Of a stretch of 9,715 nucleotides of DNA, positions 1 to 6,809 are shown in pieces. Each line of letters begins with the position of its first letter. Position 1 is the first letter of the stretch. The stretch comes from Alphaproteobacteria bacterium (lineage in GTDB: Bacteria; Pseudomonadota; Alphaproteobacteria; UBA6615). Location of the stretch: NCBI GenBank assembly GCA_013003285.1, contig JABDJY010000279.1:1-9715 (forward strand), in the 5' to 3' direction. Under the pieces are notes generated by a model. It worked only from the letters and a program-made list of their open reading frames with translations. It did not search any database and was not told where the DNA came from. The translations under genes were made by a program, and so were the position numbers.

Positions 1-168
1 CCAGGAGGTTCGCTCGAACCGTCCGGCCGGGCGGTCGGCATAGGTGCCGGTGAGTTCGTCCTCGATCGCTTCGAAGGCGGCGCAGATTTGGTCTCGCAGA
101 GATTCGAACCACGCGGTTGCGCGGACTTTCTGCTCTTCGACGGTATTCTGGTCAGTGGCTGGTGGCAT
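1..168 (-). CDS. hemF: Oxygen-dependent coproporphyrinogen III oxidase, N-terminal part (runs off the left edge)
   Basis: Only the first 56 residues are in the window. I translated them by hand from the ATG whose complement is at 166-168. The segment is a helical acidic N-terminus ending in RFERTSW, which resembles the conserved start of the HemF core (an F-x-R-x-x-W stretch, followed in the family by a glycine-rich loop). HemF converts coproporphyrinogen III to protoporphyrinogen IX with oxygen in the cytoplasm, a late step of heme synthesis. The start codon directly follows the trmL stop (TAG then ATG, no gap), so the two are almost certainly co-transcribed and probably translationally coupled. 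The catalytic region lies outside the window, so the call rests on this short segment and on the neighbourhood: heme supply next to the heme-containing bc1 complex. Confidence 0.82.
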   Translation of the reverse strand, partial: MPPATDQNTVEEQKVRATAWFESLRDQICAAFEAIEDELTGTYADRPAGRFERTSW

Positions 169-630
169 CTAGGCGGTGTCCGGTAGCTGATTGGTTTGAC
201 GTAGCGCCTCTCCCAATACCATAGCCGCCGCCACGGCGACATTGAGCGATCGCAATTCGGGCAACATGGGCACGCGCACCGCCCCGTCGACGAATGAATG
301 CACGTCGTCGGGTACCCCATCGGTTTCGCGGCCGACCATCAGCGTGTCATTGGCGGCGAAGGGGAAATCGACATAGGTAGCGGGTGCGCGTGTCGTCAGT
401 AATATCAGACGTCCCTGGCGCTCGGGCTGGTCGATATAAGCCTGCCAGGAATTGTGGCGAACCAGATCGGTATGCGCGAGATAGTCCATGCCGGCGCGCC
501 GCAGATGCTTGTCGGTCATCACGAAGCCGGCCGGTTCGATGAAATCGACGCCGATGCCGAGACAAGCGGCGAGACGCAGTATGGTGCCGGTGTTTTGCGG
601 AATATCGGGTTGGTACAGAGCAAGTCGCAT
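169..630 (-). CDS. trmL: tRNA (cytidine(34)-2'-O)-methyltransferase, SPOUT family
   Basis: This 153-residue protein matches TrmL in length and motifs. The N-terminus MRLALYQPDIPQNTG is the typical family start. It is followed by NTGTILRLAACLG (13-25), a GRETDGVP loop (100-107) and VPMLPELRSLN (120-130), which together form the trefoil-knot S-adenosylmethionine site of SPOUT enzymes. TrmL 2'-O-methylates the wobble nucleotide of leucine tRNAs. The reading frame stays open to an ATG at 672, adding 14 residues. I chose 630 because homologues begin at MRLALYQP-like sequence, although neither start has a clear Shine-Dalgarno. It lies upstream of hemF with no intergenic space and is divergent from petA. 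The family call is secure; the exact tRNA target is inferred from family membership. Confidence 0.93.
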   Translation of the reverse strand: MRLALYQPDIPQNTGTILRLAACLGIGVDFIEPAGFVMTDKHLRRAGMDYLAHTDLVRHNSWQAYIDQPERQGRLILLTTRAPATYVDFPFAANDTLMVGRETDGVPDDVHSFVDGAVRVPMLPELRSLNVAVAAAMVLGEALRQTNQLPDTA

Positions 631-691
631 GGGCGTTTTTAACGTCAGTATCGGTGCGCGCGAAAGCGGCATTTGTCAGGTTTCGTCCGGA

Positions 692-721
692 CTTGGCAAA
701 TCAGCCGAAATTCGACTATAT
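692..721 (+). promoter_or_regulatory. Candidate sigma-70 promoter for petABC
   Basis: Within the 285-base divergent gap between trmL and petA there is CTTGGC (692-697) and CTATAT (716-721) separated by 18 bases. The alphaproteobacterial housekeeping consensus is roughly CTTGAC, 17 bases, CTATAT, so the match is 5/6 and 6/6 with spacing one base long. It would give a leader of roughly 190 bases before petA. A weaker alternative closer to the gene is TTGCGG at 806-811 with TATACC at 831-836. I see no clear operator or riboswitch in the rest of the gap. This is pattern matching only. Confidence 0.38.
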
Positions 722-915
722 GCGGTAGGATCGCGTGATCGGCGCACAAGCTATGGATAGGGCGTCGATGCGTCAAAACCACCGGCTGGACGGCGGGGTC
801 GTTCGTTGCGGCACGGTGTCACATTGCGTTTATACCCTCTAAGCGCCTATCGAGCAGTGTAAGTGGGGGAAGCGGCAGCAAGGGGTGCTGTGCGCTGCAG
901 AAAGGGAGTTTCCCG

Positions 916-1461
916 ATGACCGATCATGCAAGTGAGCCGGACGAAAAACCGGAGAGCCGCCGAGATTTCTTATATCTCACGACCGGCCTTTTCGCCGGCG
1001 CTGGTGCGGCCTTGGCGCTGTGGCCATTCATCCATTCGATGAACCCGTCGGCCGATGTGCTGGCCTTGTCGACGACGGAAGTCGATATCTCGCCGGTTGA
1101 GGTTGGTCAATCGATCACCGTCATCTGGCAGAAGAAGCCGGTGTTTATCCGCCGCCGCACGCCCGAGGAAATTCAGATCGCCGAAGCGGAGCCGTTGGAT
1201 GATCTGCCCGATCCCCAGACCGACACCGACCGGGTGATCAAACCGGAATGGCTGGTGGTCGTGGGTGTGTGTACCCATCTGGGCTGCATCCCGCTGGGGC
1301 AGAAATCGACCGAACCGCGCGGCGAGTGGAACGGCTGGTTCTGCCCGTGTCATGGGTCGCACTACGACACATCTGGACGAATTCGTAAGGGGCCGGCGCC
1401 GGATAATCTTCTCGTGCCGGAGTATAAATTCGTCGACGACACTACTCTATTAATCGGTTGA
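916..1461 (+). CDS. petA: Ubiquinol-cytochrome c reductase Rieske iron-sulfur subunit
   Basis: This 181-residue protein carries the [2Fe-2S] cluster of the cytochrome bc1 complex and passes electrons from ubiquinol to cytochrome c1 on the periplasmic side of the inner membrane. The N-terminus has a twin-arginine motif (SRRDFLY, 15-20) followed by a single hydrophobic helix (about 21-40), the usual uncleaved Tat anchor. The first Rieske motif is CTHLGC (119-124) and the second CPCHGSHYD (143-151). Expected ligands are Cys119, His121, Cys143 and His146, with Cys124-Cys145 as the disulfide. Ser148 and Tyr150, which raise the cluster potential in quinol-oxidising Rieske proteins, are both present. 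A good ribosome binding site (AAAGGGAG, 901-908) lies 7 bases before the ATG. It is the first gene of petABC, with a 13-base gap to petB. Confidence 0.98.
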   Translation: MTDHASEPDEKPESRRDFLYLTTGLFAGAGAALALWPFIHSMNPSADVLALSTTEVDISPVEVGQSITVIWQKKPVFIRRRTPEEIQIAEAEPLDDLPDPQTDTDRVIKPEWLVVVGVCTHLGCIPLGQKSTEPRGEWNGWFCPCHGSHYDTSGRIRKGPAPDNLLVPEYKFVDDTTLLIG

Positions 1462-1474
1462 GGCGGGGCCACTG

Positions 1475-2791
1475 ATGAGCGCACACACGCAACCAAGCGG
1501 TACCGGTAGCGGATTGGTAAAATGGATCGACAGCCGTTTGCCGGTCTTCACTTATCTGCAAAAGGAATATGGCGAGTTTCCCGCGCCGCGGAACTTTAAC
1601 TACTGGTGGAACTTCGGCGCTATTTTGTCGTTCATGCTCGTGCTGATGATCTTTACGGGCATTTTCCTCGCCATGCAGTACACGCCGCATGTGGATTTTG
1701 CCTTTGATTCGGTTGAGCGGATCATGCGTGACGTCAATTACGGTTGGCTGCTGCGCTATATGCATGCCAACGGCGCGAGCTTCTTCTTCATCGCGGTCTA
1801 TATTCATATTTTCCGTGGCCTGTATTACGGATCGTACAAAAACCCGCGCGAGCTGTTGTGGATTTTCGGTGTTGTCATATTGGTCTTGATGATGGCGACG
1901 GCGTTCATGGGCTATGTGCTGCCCTGGGGCCAGTTAAGCTTGTGGGGCGCCACGGTTATTACCAGCCTGTTTTCAGCCATACCGCTGGTCGGCGATTCGA
2001 TCGTCACCTGGTTGTGGGGCGGTTTCGCGGTTGATAACTCGACCCTCAACCGTTTCTTCTCTCTACACTTTTTACTGCCCTTTGTGATTGTTGGTGTCGT
2101 GGCCCTGCATGTGATCGCGTTGCATGTCACGGGTTCGAACAATCCGTTGGGTATCGACCCCAAAGGGCCGCAGGACACTATCCCCTTCCACCCGTATTAC
2201 ACGGCGAAGGACAGTTTCGGTCTGGCGATCTGGATCACGCTGTTTGCCGCGGTGGTGTTTTTCGCGCCCAACTTCTTTGGTGAACCGGAGAACTATGTCA
2301 GAGCCAATCCGCTGGTGACGCCGGCGGAGATTGTGCCGGAATGGTATTTCCTGCCGTTCTTCGCGATCCTGCGCGCCGTCAACTTCGACGTTCTGTTTAT
2401 CGATGCCAAGCTCGGCGGCGTCATCGCCATGTTCGGCTCGATCCTAGTGCTGTTCGTGGTGCCGTGGCTCGATCGTTCGAAGGTGCGCAGTGCCCGCTTT
2501 CGTCCCGTCTATAAGTGGTTTTTTTGGATATTGGTTCTCGATTGTCTCTTGCTGGGTTTCGTCGGCGGCCATCCGCCGGACGAGAAGGTCTTTGAAGGGA
2601 TAGAGGGGCTGAAATTCATCAATCTGGGGCATCTTGGAACGGCTTGGTATTTCTTCCACTTCCTGGTGCTCTTGCCGCTATTGGGCATGTTCGAGAAAAC
2701 GCGGCCATTGCCGACCAGCATTGCCGAACCCGTATTGGGTGGCGGTCAGTCTGCCGCCGGGGCTGCGGCCAAGCCGATGGAGAAAGCGTAA
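1475..2791 (+). CDS. petB: Cytochrome b subunit of the bc1 complex
   Basis: This 438-residue membrane protein forms the quinone-oxidising and quinone-reducing core of complex III. It is close in length to Rhodobacter cytochrome b. The four heme ligands are visible as His97 and His111 in one helix and His198 and His212 in another, with the usual 14-residue spacing (pairs 97/198 for heme bL and 111/212 for heme bH). The Qo-site PEWY motif is at 288-291. About eight hydrophobic helices can be traced, starting near 45-68 and ending near 388-405. The C-terminus is an Ala/Gly-rich tail. No split into b6 and subunit IV and no fusion to c1 is seen. The stop overlaps the petC start (TAATG), so petC translation is probably coupled to it. 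Confidence 0.99.
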   Translation: MSAHTQPSGTGSGLVKWIDSRLPVFTYLQKEYGEFPAPRNFNYWWNFGAILSFMLVLMIFTGIFLAMQYTPHVDFAFDSVERIMRDVNYGWLLRYMHANGASFFFIAVYIHIFRGLYYGSYKNPRELLWIFGVVILVLMMATAFMGYVLPWGQLSLWGATVITSLFSAIPLVGDSIVTWLWGGFAVDNSTLNRFFSLHFLLPFVIVGVVALHVIALHVTGSNNPLGIDPKGPQDTIPFHPYYTAKDSFGLAIWITLFAAVVFFAPNFFGEPENYVRANPLVTPAEIVPEWYFLPFFAILRAVNFDVLFIDAKLGGVIAMFGSILVLFVVPWLDRSKVRSARFRPVYKWFFWILVLDCLLLGFVGGHPPDEKVFEGIEGLKFINLGHLGTAWYFFHFLVLLPLLGMFEKTRPLPTSIAEPVLGGGQSAAGAAAKPMEKA

Positions 2792-3579
2792 TGGATATCG
2801 GCAAGAAGTTATCCCACGTCGTGGCCATCGCAGCCGTCGCCGGTCTTACCCTGGTCGCCGGAACGGGAAGCGTCATCGCGTCAGGTGAGGCGAAACATCC
2901 GGAAGCTCAGGATTGGTCGTTTGCAGGCCCCTTCGGCAAGTTCGATGTGGCATCGATCCAGCGCGGATTGCAGAACTATATCGAGAATTGTTCGGCCTGC
3001 CACTCGATGAACCAGTTGGCTTATCGCAACCTTAGCAGCCTCGGTTTCAACGAAGACGAGGTGAAGGAAATTGCCTCGCAATATGAGGTAACCGATGGGC
3101 CGGACGATAATGGTGACATGTTCGACCGGCCGGCGCGGCCATCGGACAAGTTCGTCCTGCCTTTTCCCAACGAACAAGCGGCGCGGGCCTCGAACAACGG
3201 CGCCTTTCCACCTGATTTGTCGCTCTTGGCAAAAGCCAATCCCGGGGGCCCCGATTATATCTTTGCGTTATTGACCGGGTTTGTGGAAGAGCCCCCCGAA
3301 GACGTCGAGTTGGCCGAGGGGATGAATTACAATCCCTTCTTTGGCGGTGGGCAAATCGCCATGGCGCCGCCGCTCTTCGAGGATGGCATCGAATATTCCG
3401 ATGGCACTCCCGCCACCATTGAGCAGCAGGCGCGCGATGTGGCCAACTTCCTGCAATGGGCCGCGGAACCGGAAATGGAAGACCGCAAGCGGATCGGTTG
3501 GAAGGTTGTGCTGTTCCTGCTGGTATTGAGCGCATTGCTCTATGCCGCCAAGCGCCAGACCTGGGCGCGGTTGCACTAG
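2791..3579 (+). CDS. petC: Cytochrome c1 of the bc1 complex
   Basis: This 262-residue protein is the c-type heme subunit that hands electrons to soluble or membrane cytochrome c. The N-terminus is a Sec signal peptide: Lys5-Lys6, a hydrophobic core about 9-28, and a likely cleavage after SVIA near residue 30. The heme-attachment motif is CSACH (67-71), followed by the family-typical LAYRNL (76-81). Met191 in QIAMAPPL is the expected sixth heme ligand. A C-terminal helix (about 236-253) anchors the protein, followed by a basic tail. I chose the ATG at 2791 over an open upstream extension inside petB: it begins the signal peptide, has GGAG at 2779-2782, and overlaps the petB stop. It is the last gene of the operon, with a terminator just downstream. 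Confidence 0.98.
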   Translation: MDIGKKLSHVVAIAAVAGLTLVAGTGSVIASGEAKHPEAQDWSFAGPFGKFDVASIQRGLQNYIENCSACHSMNQLAYRNLSSLGFNEDEVKEIASQYEVTDGPDDNGDMFDRPARPSDKFVLPFPNEQAARASNNGAFPPDLSLLAKANPGGPDYIFALLTGFVEEPPEDVELAEGMNYNPFFGGGQIAMAPPLFEDGIEYSDGTPATIEQQARDVANFLQWAAEPEMEDRKRIGWKVVLFLLVLSALLYAAKRQTWARLH

Positions 3580-3600
3580 CCGTCAAAAAATACATTTCAG

Positions 3601-3634
3601 AAAAGGCCGTTGGCATATGCTAGCGGCCTTTTTT
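3601..3634 (+). terminator. Intrinsic terminator after petC
   Basis: AAAAGGCCG (3601-3609) pairs perfectly with CGGCCTTTT (3624-3632), and the stem can extend through GGCATATGCT in the loop. The right arm runs into TTTTTT (3629-3634). It lies 21 bases after the petC stop and should separate petABC from the downstream BKACE gene. Because the left arm begins with four A, it could also act weakly on the other strand. Confidence 0.88.
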
Positions 3635-3703
3635 GTTTTCGGTGCCGACTTATGGGGTGACGCCGCGCGCCACTGGTGGTAGCCAACGGACAAGCAATAA
3701 AAC

Positions 3704-3710
3704 AGGGGAG
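3704..3710 (+). promoter_or_regulatory. Strong ribosome binding site of the BKACE gene
   Basis: AGGGGAG, five bases before the ATG at 3716, is the clearest Shine-Dalgarno in the window. It fixes the start of the BKACE gene. With the terminator just upstream it shows that a new transcription and translation unit begins here; I cannot single out a convincing promoter in 3635-3703. Confidence 0.7.
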
Positions 3711-3715
3711 AGATC

Positions 3716-4600
3716 ATGGCTCGCGAAACGATCGTTACTTGCGCCGTCACCGGCGGCCACATGAATTTTCACAAACATCCCAATTTTCCGATCACGCCTA
3801 AGCAGATCGCCGAGGCGTGCCTCGAGGCACGGGCGGCCGGTGCGGCGGTAGCGCATATTCATGTGCGCGATCCGGAGACCGGTGCGCGGTCTGCCGACCC
3901 GGAACATTTTCGCGAAGTGGTCGAACGCATCCGCGATTCCGGCAGCGACATTTTGATCAACCTGACGACGGGTGAGGGTGGGCGGTTCGTGCCCAGCGAT
4001 GACGATCCGCGGGTCGCCGGCGAAGGCACAACGCTCAATCCGCCGGACGTGCGGGTGCGCCATGTGCTCGAACTACGGCCGGATATCTGTACTCTGGATA
4101 TGGGCACGATGAATTTCGGCGAGCATGTGTTCATGAACACGCCGGGTCATTTGCGGCGCATGGCGGAACTCATCAAGGACGCTGGCGTGAAGCCGGAGCT
4201 CGAAGTCTTCGAGGCCGGCCATATTCGCCTGGCCAACGAATTCATCGAGCAGGGTCTGGTCGAATCCCCGCCGCTGTTCCAGCTGTGTTTGGGCATCGCA
4301 TACGGTGCACCGGCGACGCCGAAGATGCTGCAGGCGATGCACGACATGCTGCCCGCCAACGCCAACTGGGCGGCCTTCGGTATCAGCCGGTGGGAATTTT
4401 CGATTGTCGCCGAGGCGGTGAATTCCGGCGGCCATGTGCGCGTCGGGCTGGAGGATAATCTGTATCTGGGCAAGGGTGAGTTCGGCACCAATGGCCAGCT
4501 CGTCGACAAGGCGGTGCGGATCATGCGCGAACTCGACGCCGAGCCGGTCGAGCCGGCGCGGGCCGCCGAAATGCTCGAGCTGCTGCCGCGCCAGCAATGA
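3716..4600 (+). CDS. Beta-keto acid cleavage enzyme (BKACE, DUF849 family), substrate unknown
   Basis: This 294-residue TIM-barrel protein belongs to the zinc-dependent family that condenses a beta-keto acid with acetyl-CoA and cleaves it to acetoacetate and a new acyl-CoA; 3-keto-5-aminohexanoate and 3-dehydrocarnitine are known substrates. Visible motifs are HIHVRD (47-52, zinc ligands His47 and His49), NLTTGEGGRF (82-91), PELEVFEAG (160-168) and GGHVRVGLEDN (238-248), with Glu246 as third zinc ligand, Asp247 and Arg242. By my alignment from memory the position of the catalytic Glu14 of the aminohexanoate enzyme is His15 here (TGGH, 12-15), so the substrate group probably differs. Parts of the sequence (LTTGEGGRFVPSDDDPRV) recall the dehydrocarnitine-type branch, but no carnitine genes are near. 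The gene overlaps mtnP by ATGA. Confidence 0.9.
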   Translation: MARETIVTCAVTGGHMNFHKHPNFPITPKQIAEACLEARAAGAAVAHIHVRDPETGARSADPEHFREVVERIRDSGSDILINLTTGEGGRFVPSDDDPRVAGEGTTLNPPDVRVRHVLELRPDICTLDMGTMNFGEHVFMNTPGHLRRMAELIKDAGVKPELEVFEAGHIRLANEFIEQGLVESPPLFQLCLGIAYGAPATPKMLQAMHDMLPANANWAAFGISRWEFSIVAEAVNSGGHVRVGLEDNLYLGKGEFGTNGQLVDKAVRIMRELDAEPVEPARAAEMLELLPRQQ

Positions 4601-5496
4601 GCGTACGTACCGAGCCGGGGACGCCGCCGACCCTGGGAATCTTGGGCGGCAGCGGCATCTACGATATCGATGGCTTGACCGATGTGCGTTGGCAGCGGGT
4701 TGAGACACCCTTCGGCGCGCCGTCCGACGAGTTGATGTTCGGCAATCTCGAGGGCCTGCCGGTGGTCTTTCTGCCGCGCCATGGCCGCGGCCATCGTATT
4801 CCGCCCAGCGAGCTAAACTACCGCGCCAATATCGATGCGCTCAAACGTGCCGGCGTGACCGAGATCATCTCGCTCTCGGCGGTCGGCTCGCTGCGCGAGG
4901 ATTTACCGCCCGGCACCTTCGTCCTCATCGACCAGTTCATCGACCGCACATTTGCCCGCACCAAGTCCTTCTTTGAAACCGGGCTGGTCGCCCATGTCTC
5001 TATGGCCGATCCGGTCTGCGGCCGGCTGGCGGGGCACCTGGCCGAGGCTGCCGCGGCGGCGGGGATCGACTGCCGCACCGGCGGGACCTACATGGTGATG
5101 GAGGGGCCGCAATTTTCCACCAAGGCAGAATCCGAACTCTACCGGTCATGGGGTTGTTCGGTGATCGGCATGACCAACATGCCCGAGGCCAAACTCGCTC
5201 GCGAGGCGGAAATTTGCTACGCCACGGTCGCCATGGTCACCGATTATGATTGCTGGCACCCGGACCATGACGCGGTCACGGTCGATCAGGTGATCAAGGT
5301 TCTGCTGGAAAATGCCGATAAGGCCCGCACGCTGATCAGGGCCGTGGCGCCGGGGTTGATCGGGCGCGATGTGAGTTGTTCCAGTGCTTGTCATACCGCC
5401 CTCGACGCAGCAGTAATTACCGCAGCGGAGGCGCGCGATCCGCTGATTGCCCAGCGCCTGGAAGCGGTGGCGGGCCGAATTATCGCGCAAAAATAA
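4597..5496 (+). CDS. mtnP: S-methyl-5'-thioadenosine phosphorylase
   Basis: This 299-residue enzyme splits methylthioadenosine, a by-product of polyamine and quorum-signal synthesis, into adenine and methylthioribose 1-phosphate using phosphate. Phosphate-binding motifs GGSGIYD (17-23) and RHGRGH (61-66) are present. SAVGSLRED follows, then MEGPQFSTKAES, IGMTNMPEA and TDYDCW. The Asp residues in TDYDCW mark a 6-aminopurine-accepting phosphorylase (MTAP type) rather than a guanosine/inosine enzyme. The start overlaps the BKACE stop (ATGA) and has no good Shine-Dalgarno of its own, so it probably depends on translation of the upstream gene. In related genomes, as I recall, apt often follows mtnP near petABC; no apt is present here. 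Length and motifs are normal for the family. Confidence 0.95.
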   Translation: MSVRTEPGTPPTLGILGGSGIYDIDGLTDVRWQRVETPFGAPSDELMFGNLEGLPVVFLPRHGRGHRIPPSELNYRANIDALKRAGVTEIISLSAVGSLREDLPPGTFVLIDQFIDRTFARTKSFFETGLVAHVSMADPVCGRLAGHLAEAAAAAGIDCRTGGTYMVMEGPQFSTKAESELYRSWGCSVIGMTNMPEAKLAREAEICYATVAMVTDYDCWHPDHDAVTVDQVIKVLLENADKARTLIRAVAPGLIGRDVSCSSACHTALDAAVITAAEARDPLIAQRLEAVAGRIIAQK

Positions 5497-5560
5497 GACC
5501 TTAGTAGTGGTTTGCCGCTCTCCGCCGACCCTAATAGAATAGAGCGAAGGCCGAAGTGGC

Positions 5561-5580
5561 CCGGTTGGGGGGCGAACCGG
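5561..5580 (+). repeat. Small hairpin in the mtnP to VOC-gene gap
   Basis: CCGGTT (5561-5566) pairs with AACCGG (5575-5580) around an 8-base G-rich loop, 64 bases after the mtnP stop. There is no T-tract, so it is at best a weak terminator or an mRNA-stabilising structure. The rest of the 190-base gap (5497-5686) shows no gene, no apt remnant and no clear promoter that I can support. Confidence 0.35.
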
Positions 5581-5686
5581 AATACACGGAGCTAATTTTA
5601 CGCGCTCGGCGAAGGCGTCGAACGCGGCACCCGTAGTTTGAGTAAACGGCCTTGAGCGCCAAATTGTAGTCAGCATGGTTTTATGA

Positions 5687-6577
5687 ATGACAGATACCGA
5701 GCATAGTTCCGCATCTACGTCGCGCCCCATCGCGGGGATCGACCATGCCCTCATCGGGGTGGGCGATCTTTCGGCGGCGCGCGATGCCTATGCGCGCCTG
5801 GGATTTACCGTCACGCCACGCGGCCGCCATATCGGTTGGGGGACGGGCAATCACACGGTGATGTTCGAAGACGATTATGTGGAATTGATCGGCATCGTCG
5901 ACCCGACCCAGTACATCCACAATCTCGATGAGTTTCTGAAAAACGGCGACGGTTTGTTGAACGTTGTGCTGGCGACCACCGATGCGGACGCCACGTCGGC
6001 CTGGCTGCGTGAGCACAGTGCGAATGCGGAAGACGCCAGGGGGCTGCAGCGGCTGCTCGAGCTCGATGAGGGCGAAGAGCTATTGGGGTTCCGCTATGTG
6101 GATATTCCGCCGGAGCTAACGCCGGGCTTGAAGACCTTCGCCAGCCAACATCTGACCCCCGACAAGGTGCGCCGTCCGGCCTGGCTGTCGCACCCCAACG
6201 GCGCGCGGCGCATCCGCGAAGTTACCGTGGTGATGGAAAATCTCGCCGGGGTCGGCGAAGCCTATGCCAAACTGTTCGGTGTCGATGCGGTGTCGGGCGA
6301 CGAGCGCAAGGGCAGCATCACCGTCGATACCGGCAATGACGAGCTGTGGTTCGTGACGCCTAAGACTTTCCCCGAGCGCCACTACGATAAGAATTTCGAC
6401 AGCAATTTGCCGTTGCCGCATTTGGCTGCGTTGACCCTATCGGTCGCCGATCCGCAAGTGACCGCGCTGTATCTTTCGGGTCAGCAGGTCGCCTTCGAGC
6501 GCGACAGCAGCGACGCGGTCATCGTATCGTCGGAAGAGGCTTGCGGCGTGTTTCTGGTATTCGCCCGCGACGATTAG
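5687..6577 (+). CDS. Glyoxalase/VOC-fold protein (glyoxalase-like domain), substrate unknown
   Basis: This 296-residue protein has two vicinal-oxygen-chelate-type halves. The first opens with IDHALIGVGDL (18-28), a DAYARLGF helix (33-40), GTGNHTVMF (52-60) and YVELIGI (64-70). His20 and Glu66 are plausible metal ligands. The second half resembles a degenerate repeat: VTVVMENL (179-186), AYAKLFG (192-198), ITVDTGNDELWFVTP (211-225) and a C-terminal HLAALTLSV (245-253). This layout fits the glyoxalase-like family whose members are mostly uncharacterised cytoplasmic proteins; metal-dependent isomerase, lyase or dioxygenase activity is possible but not shown. No signal peptide or membrane segment is seen. 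The ATG at 5687 is the first in frame and lacks a strong Shine-Dalgarno, so the start is moderately certain. It is probably transcribed separately from mtnP. Confidence 0.82.
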   Translation: MTDTEHSSASTSRPIAGIDHALIGVGDLSAARDAYARLGFTVTPRGRHIGWGTGNHTVMFEDDYVELIGIVDPTQYIHNLDEFLKNGDGLLNVVLATTDADATSAWLREHSANAEDARGLQRLLELDEGEELLGFRYVDIPPELTPGLKTFASQHLTPDKVRRPAWLSHPNGARRIREVTVVMENLAGVGEAYAKLFGVDAVSGDERKGSITVDTGNDELWFVTPKTFPERHYDKNFDSNLPLPHLAALTLSVADPQVTALYLSGQQVAFERDSSDAVIVSSEEACGVFLVFARDD

Positions 6578-6610
6578 TGTCCAGGCTCAATACTATGGCT
6601 GGGCGCTGAG

Positions 6611-6632
6611 CCCCTCTCCTTAAGGGAGAGGG
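6611..6632. repeat. Short intergenic palindrome (CCCTCTCC type)
   Basis: CCCTCTCC (6612-6619) pairs perfectly with GGAGAGGG (6625-6632) around TTAAG, 34 bases after the VOC-gene stop. No T-tract follows on either strand. The motif resembles C-rich/G-rich palindromes scattered between genes in many proteobacterial genomes, and a second copy lies at 8032-8052. It may end or protect the upstream transcript. Confidence 0.6.
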
Positions 6633-6679
6633 TAGTCCGCATGCCCGGATAGATTAAATCAACATGATCATCAGCAGCG

Positions 6680-6791
6680 GGATGGTAGGTGTGGGTTTGC
6701 TACCGCCACCGATCCGCGTGTTTACCTGCACCGGCCTTGACCGGCCATGGTAACTAGGCCACCTGTTGTCGCGGATCGAATGTAACCATCC
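6680..6791. repeat. Nested inverted repeats before the desulfhydrase-like gene
   Basis: The outer arms are GGATGGT (6680-6686) and ACCATCC (6785-6791). The inner arms are GATCCGCG (6711-6718) and CGCGGATC (6770-6777). Smaller pairs lie inside: TTACC (6722-6726) with GGTAA (6749-6753), and GGTAG (6684-6688) with CTACC (6700-6704), which competes with the outer arm. The block ends about 18 bases before the likely start codon, so it may be a structured leader, a regulator-binding region or a relic of a small mobile repeat. I do not recognise it as a known riboswitch. The 232-base gap 6578-6809 holds otherwise only the palindrome at 6611-6632. Confidence 0.4.
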
Positions 6792-6809
6792 TACTTGGAT
6801 ACAGATGAC

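Noticed and set aside
3047..3616. Minus-strand open frame of 189 codons over petC
   Set aside because: It lies opposite petC, whose heme motif, signal peptide and anchor are unmistakable. The antisense translation is Arg/Pro-rich with no recognisable domain, as expected for a GC-rich shadow.
4073..4794. Long minus-strand frames opposite the BKACE and mtnP genes
   Set aside because: They are frame shadows of strongly coding plus-strand sequence, without motifs or ribosome binding sites.
5555..5590. Possible tRNA T-arm near GGGGCGAACCGG
   Set aside because: No acceptor stem, anticodon arm or D-arm can be placed around it. It is a plain 6-bp hairpin.
6795..6797. TTG as start of the desulfhydrase-like gene
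   Set aside because: It lacks a Shine-Dalgarno and adds only five non-conserved residues. The in-frame ATG pair at 6810-6815 is a simpler start.
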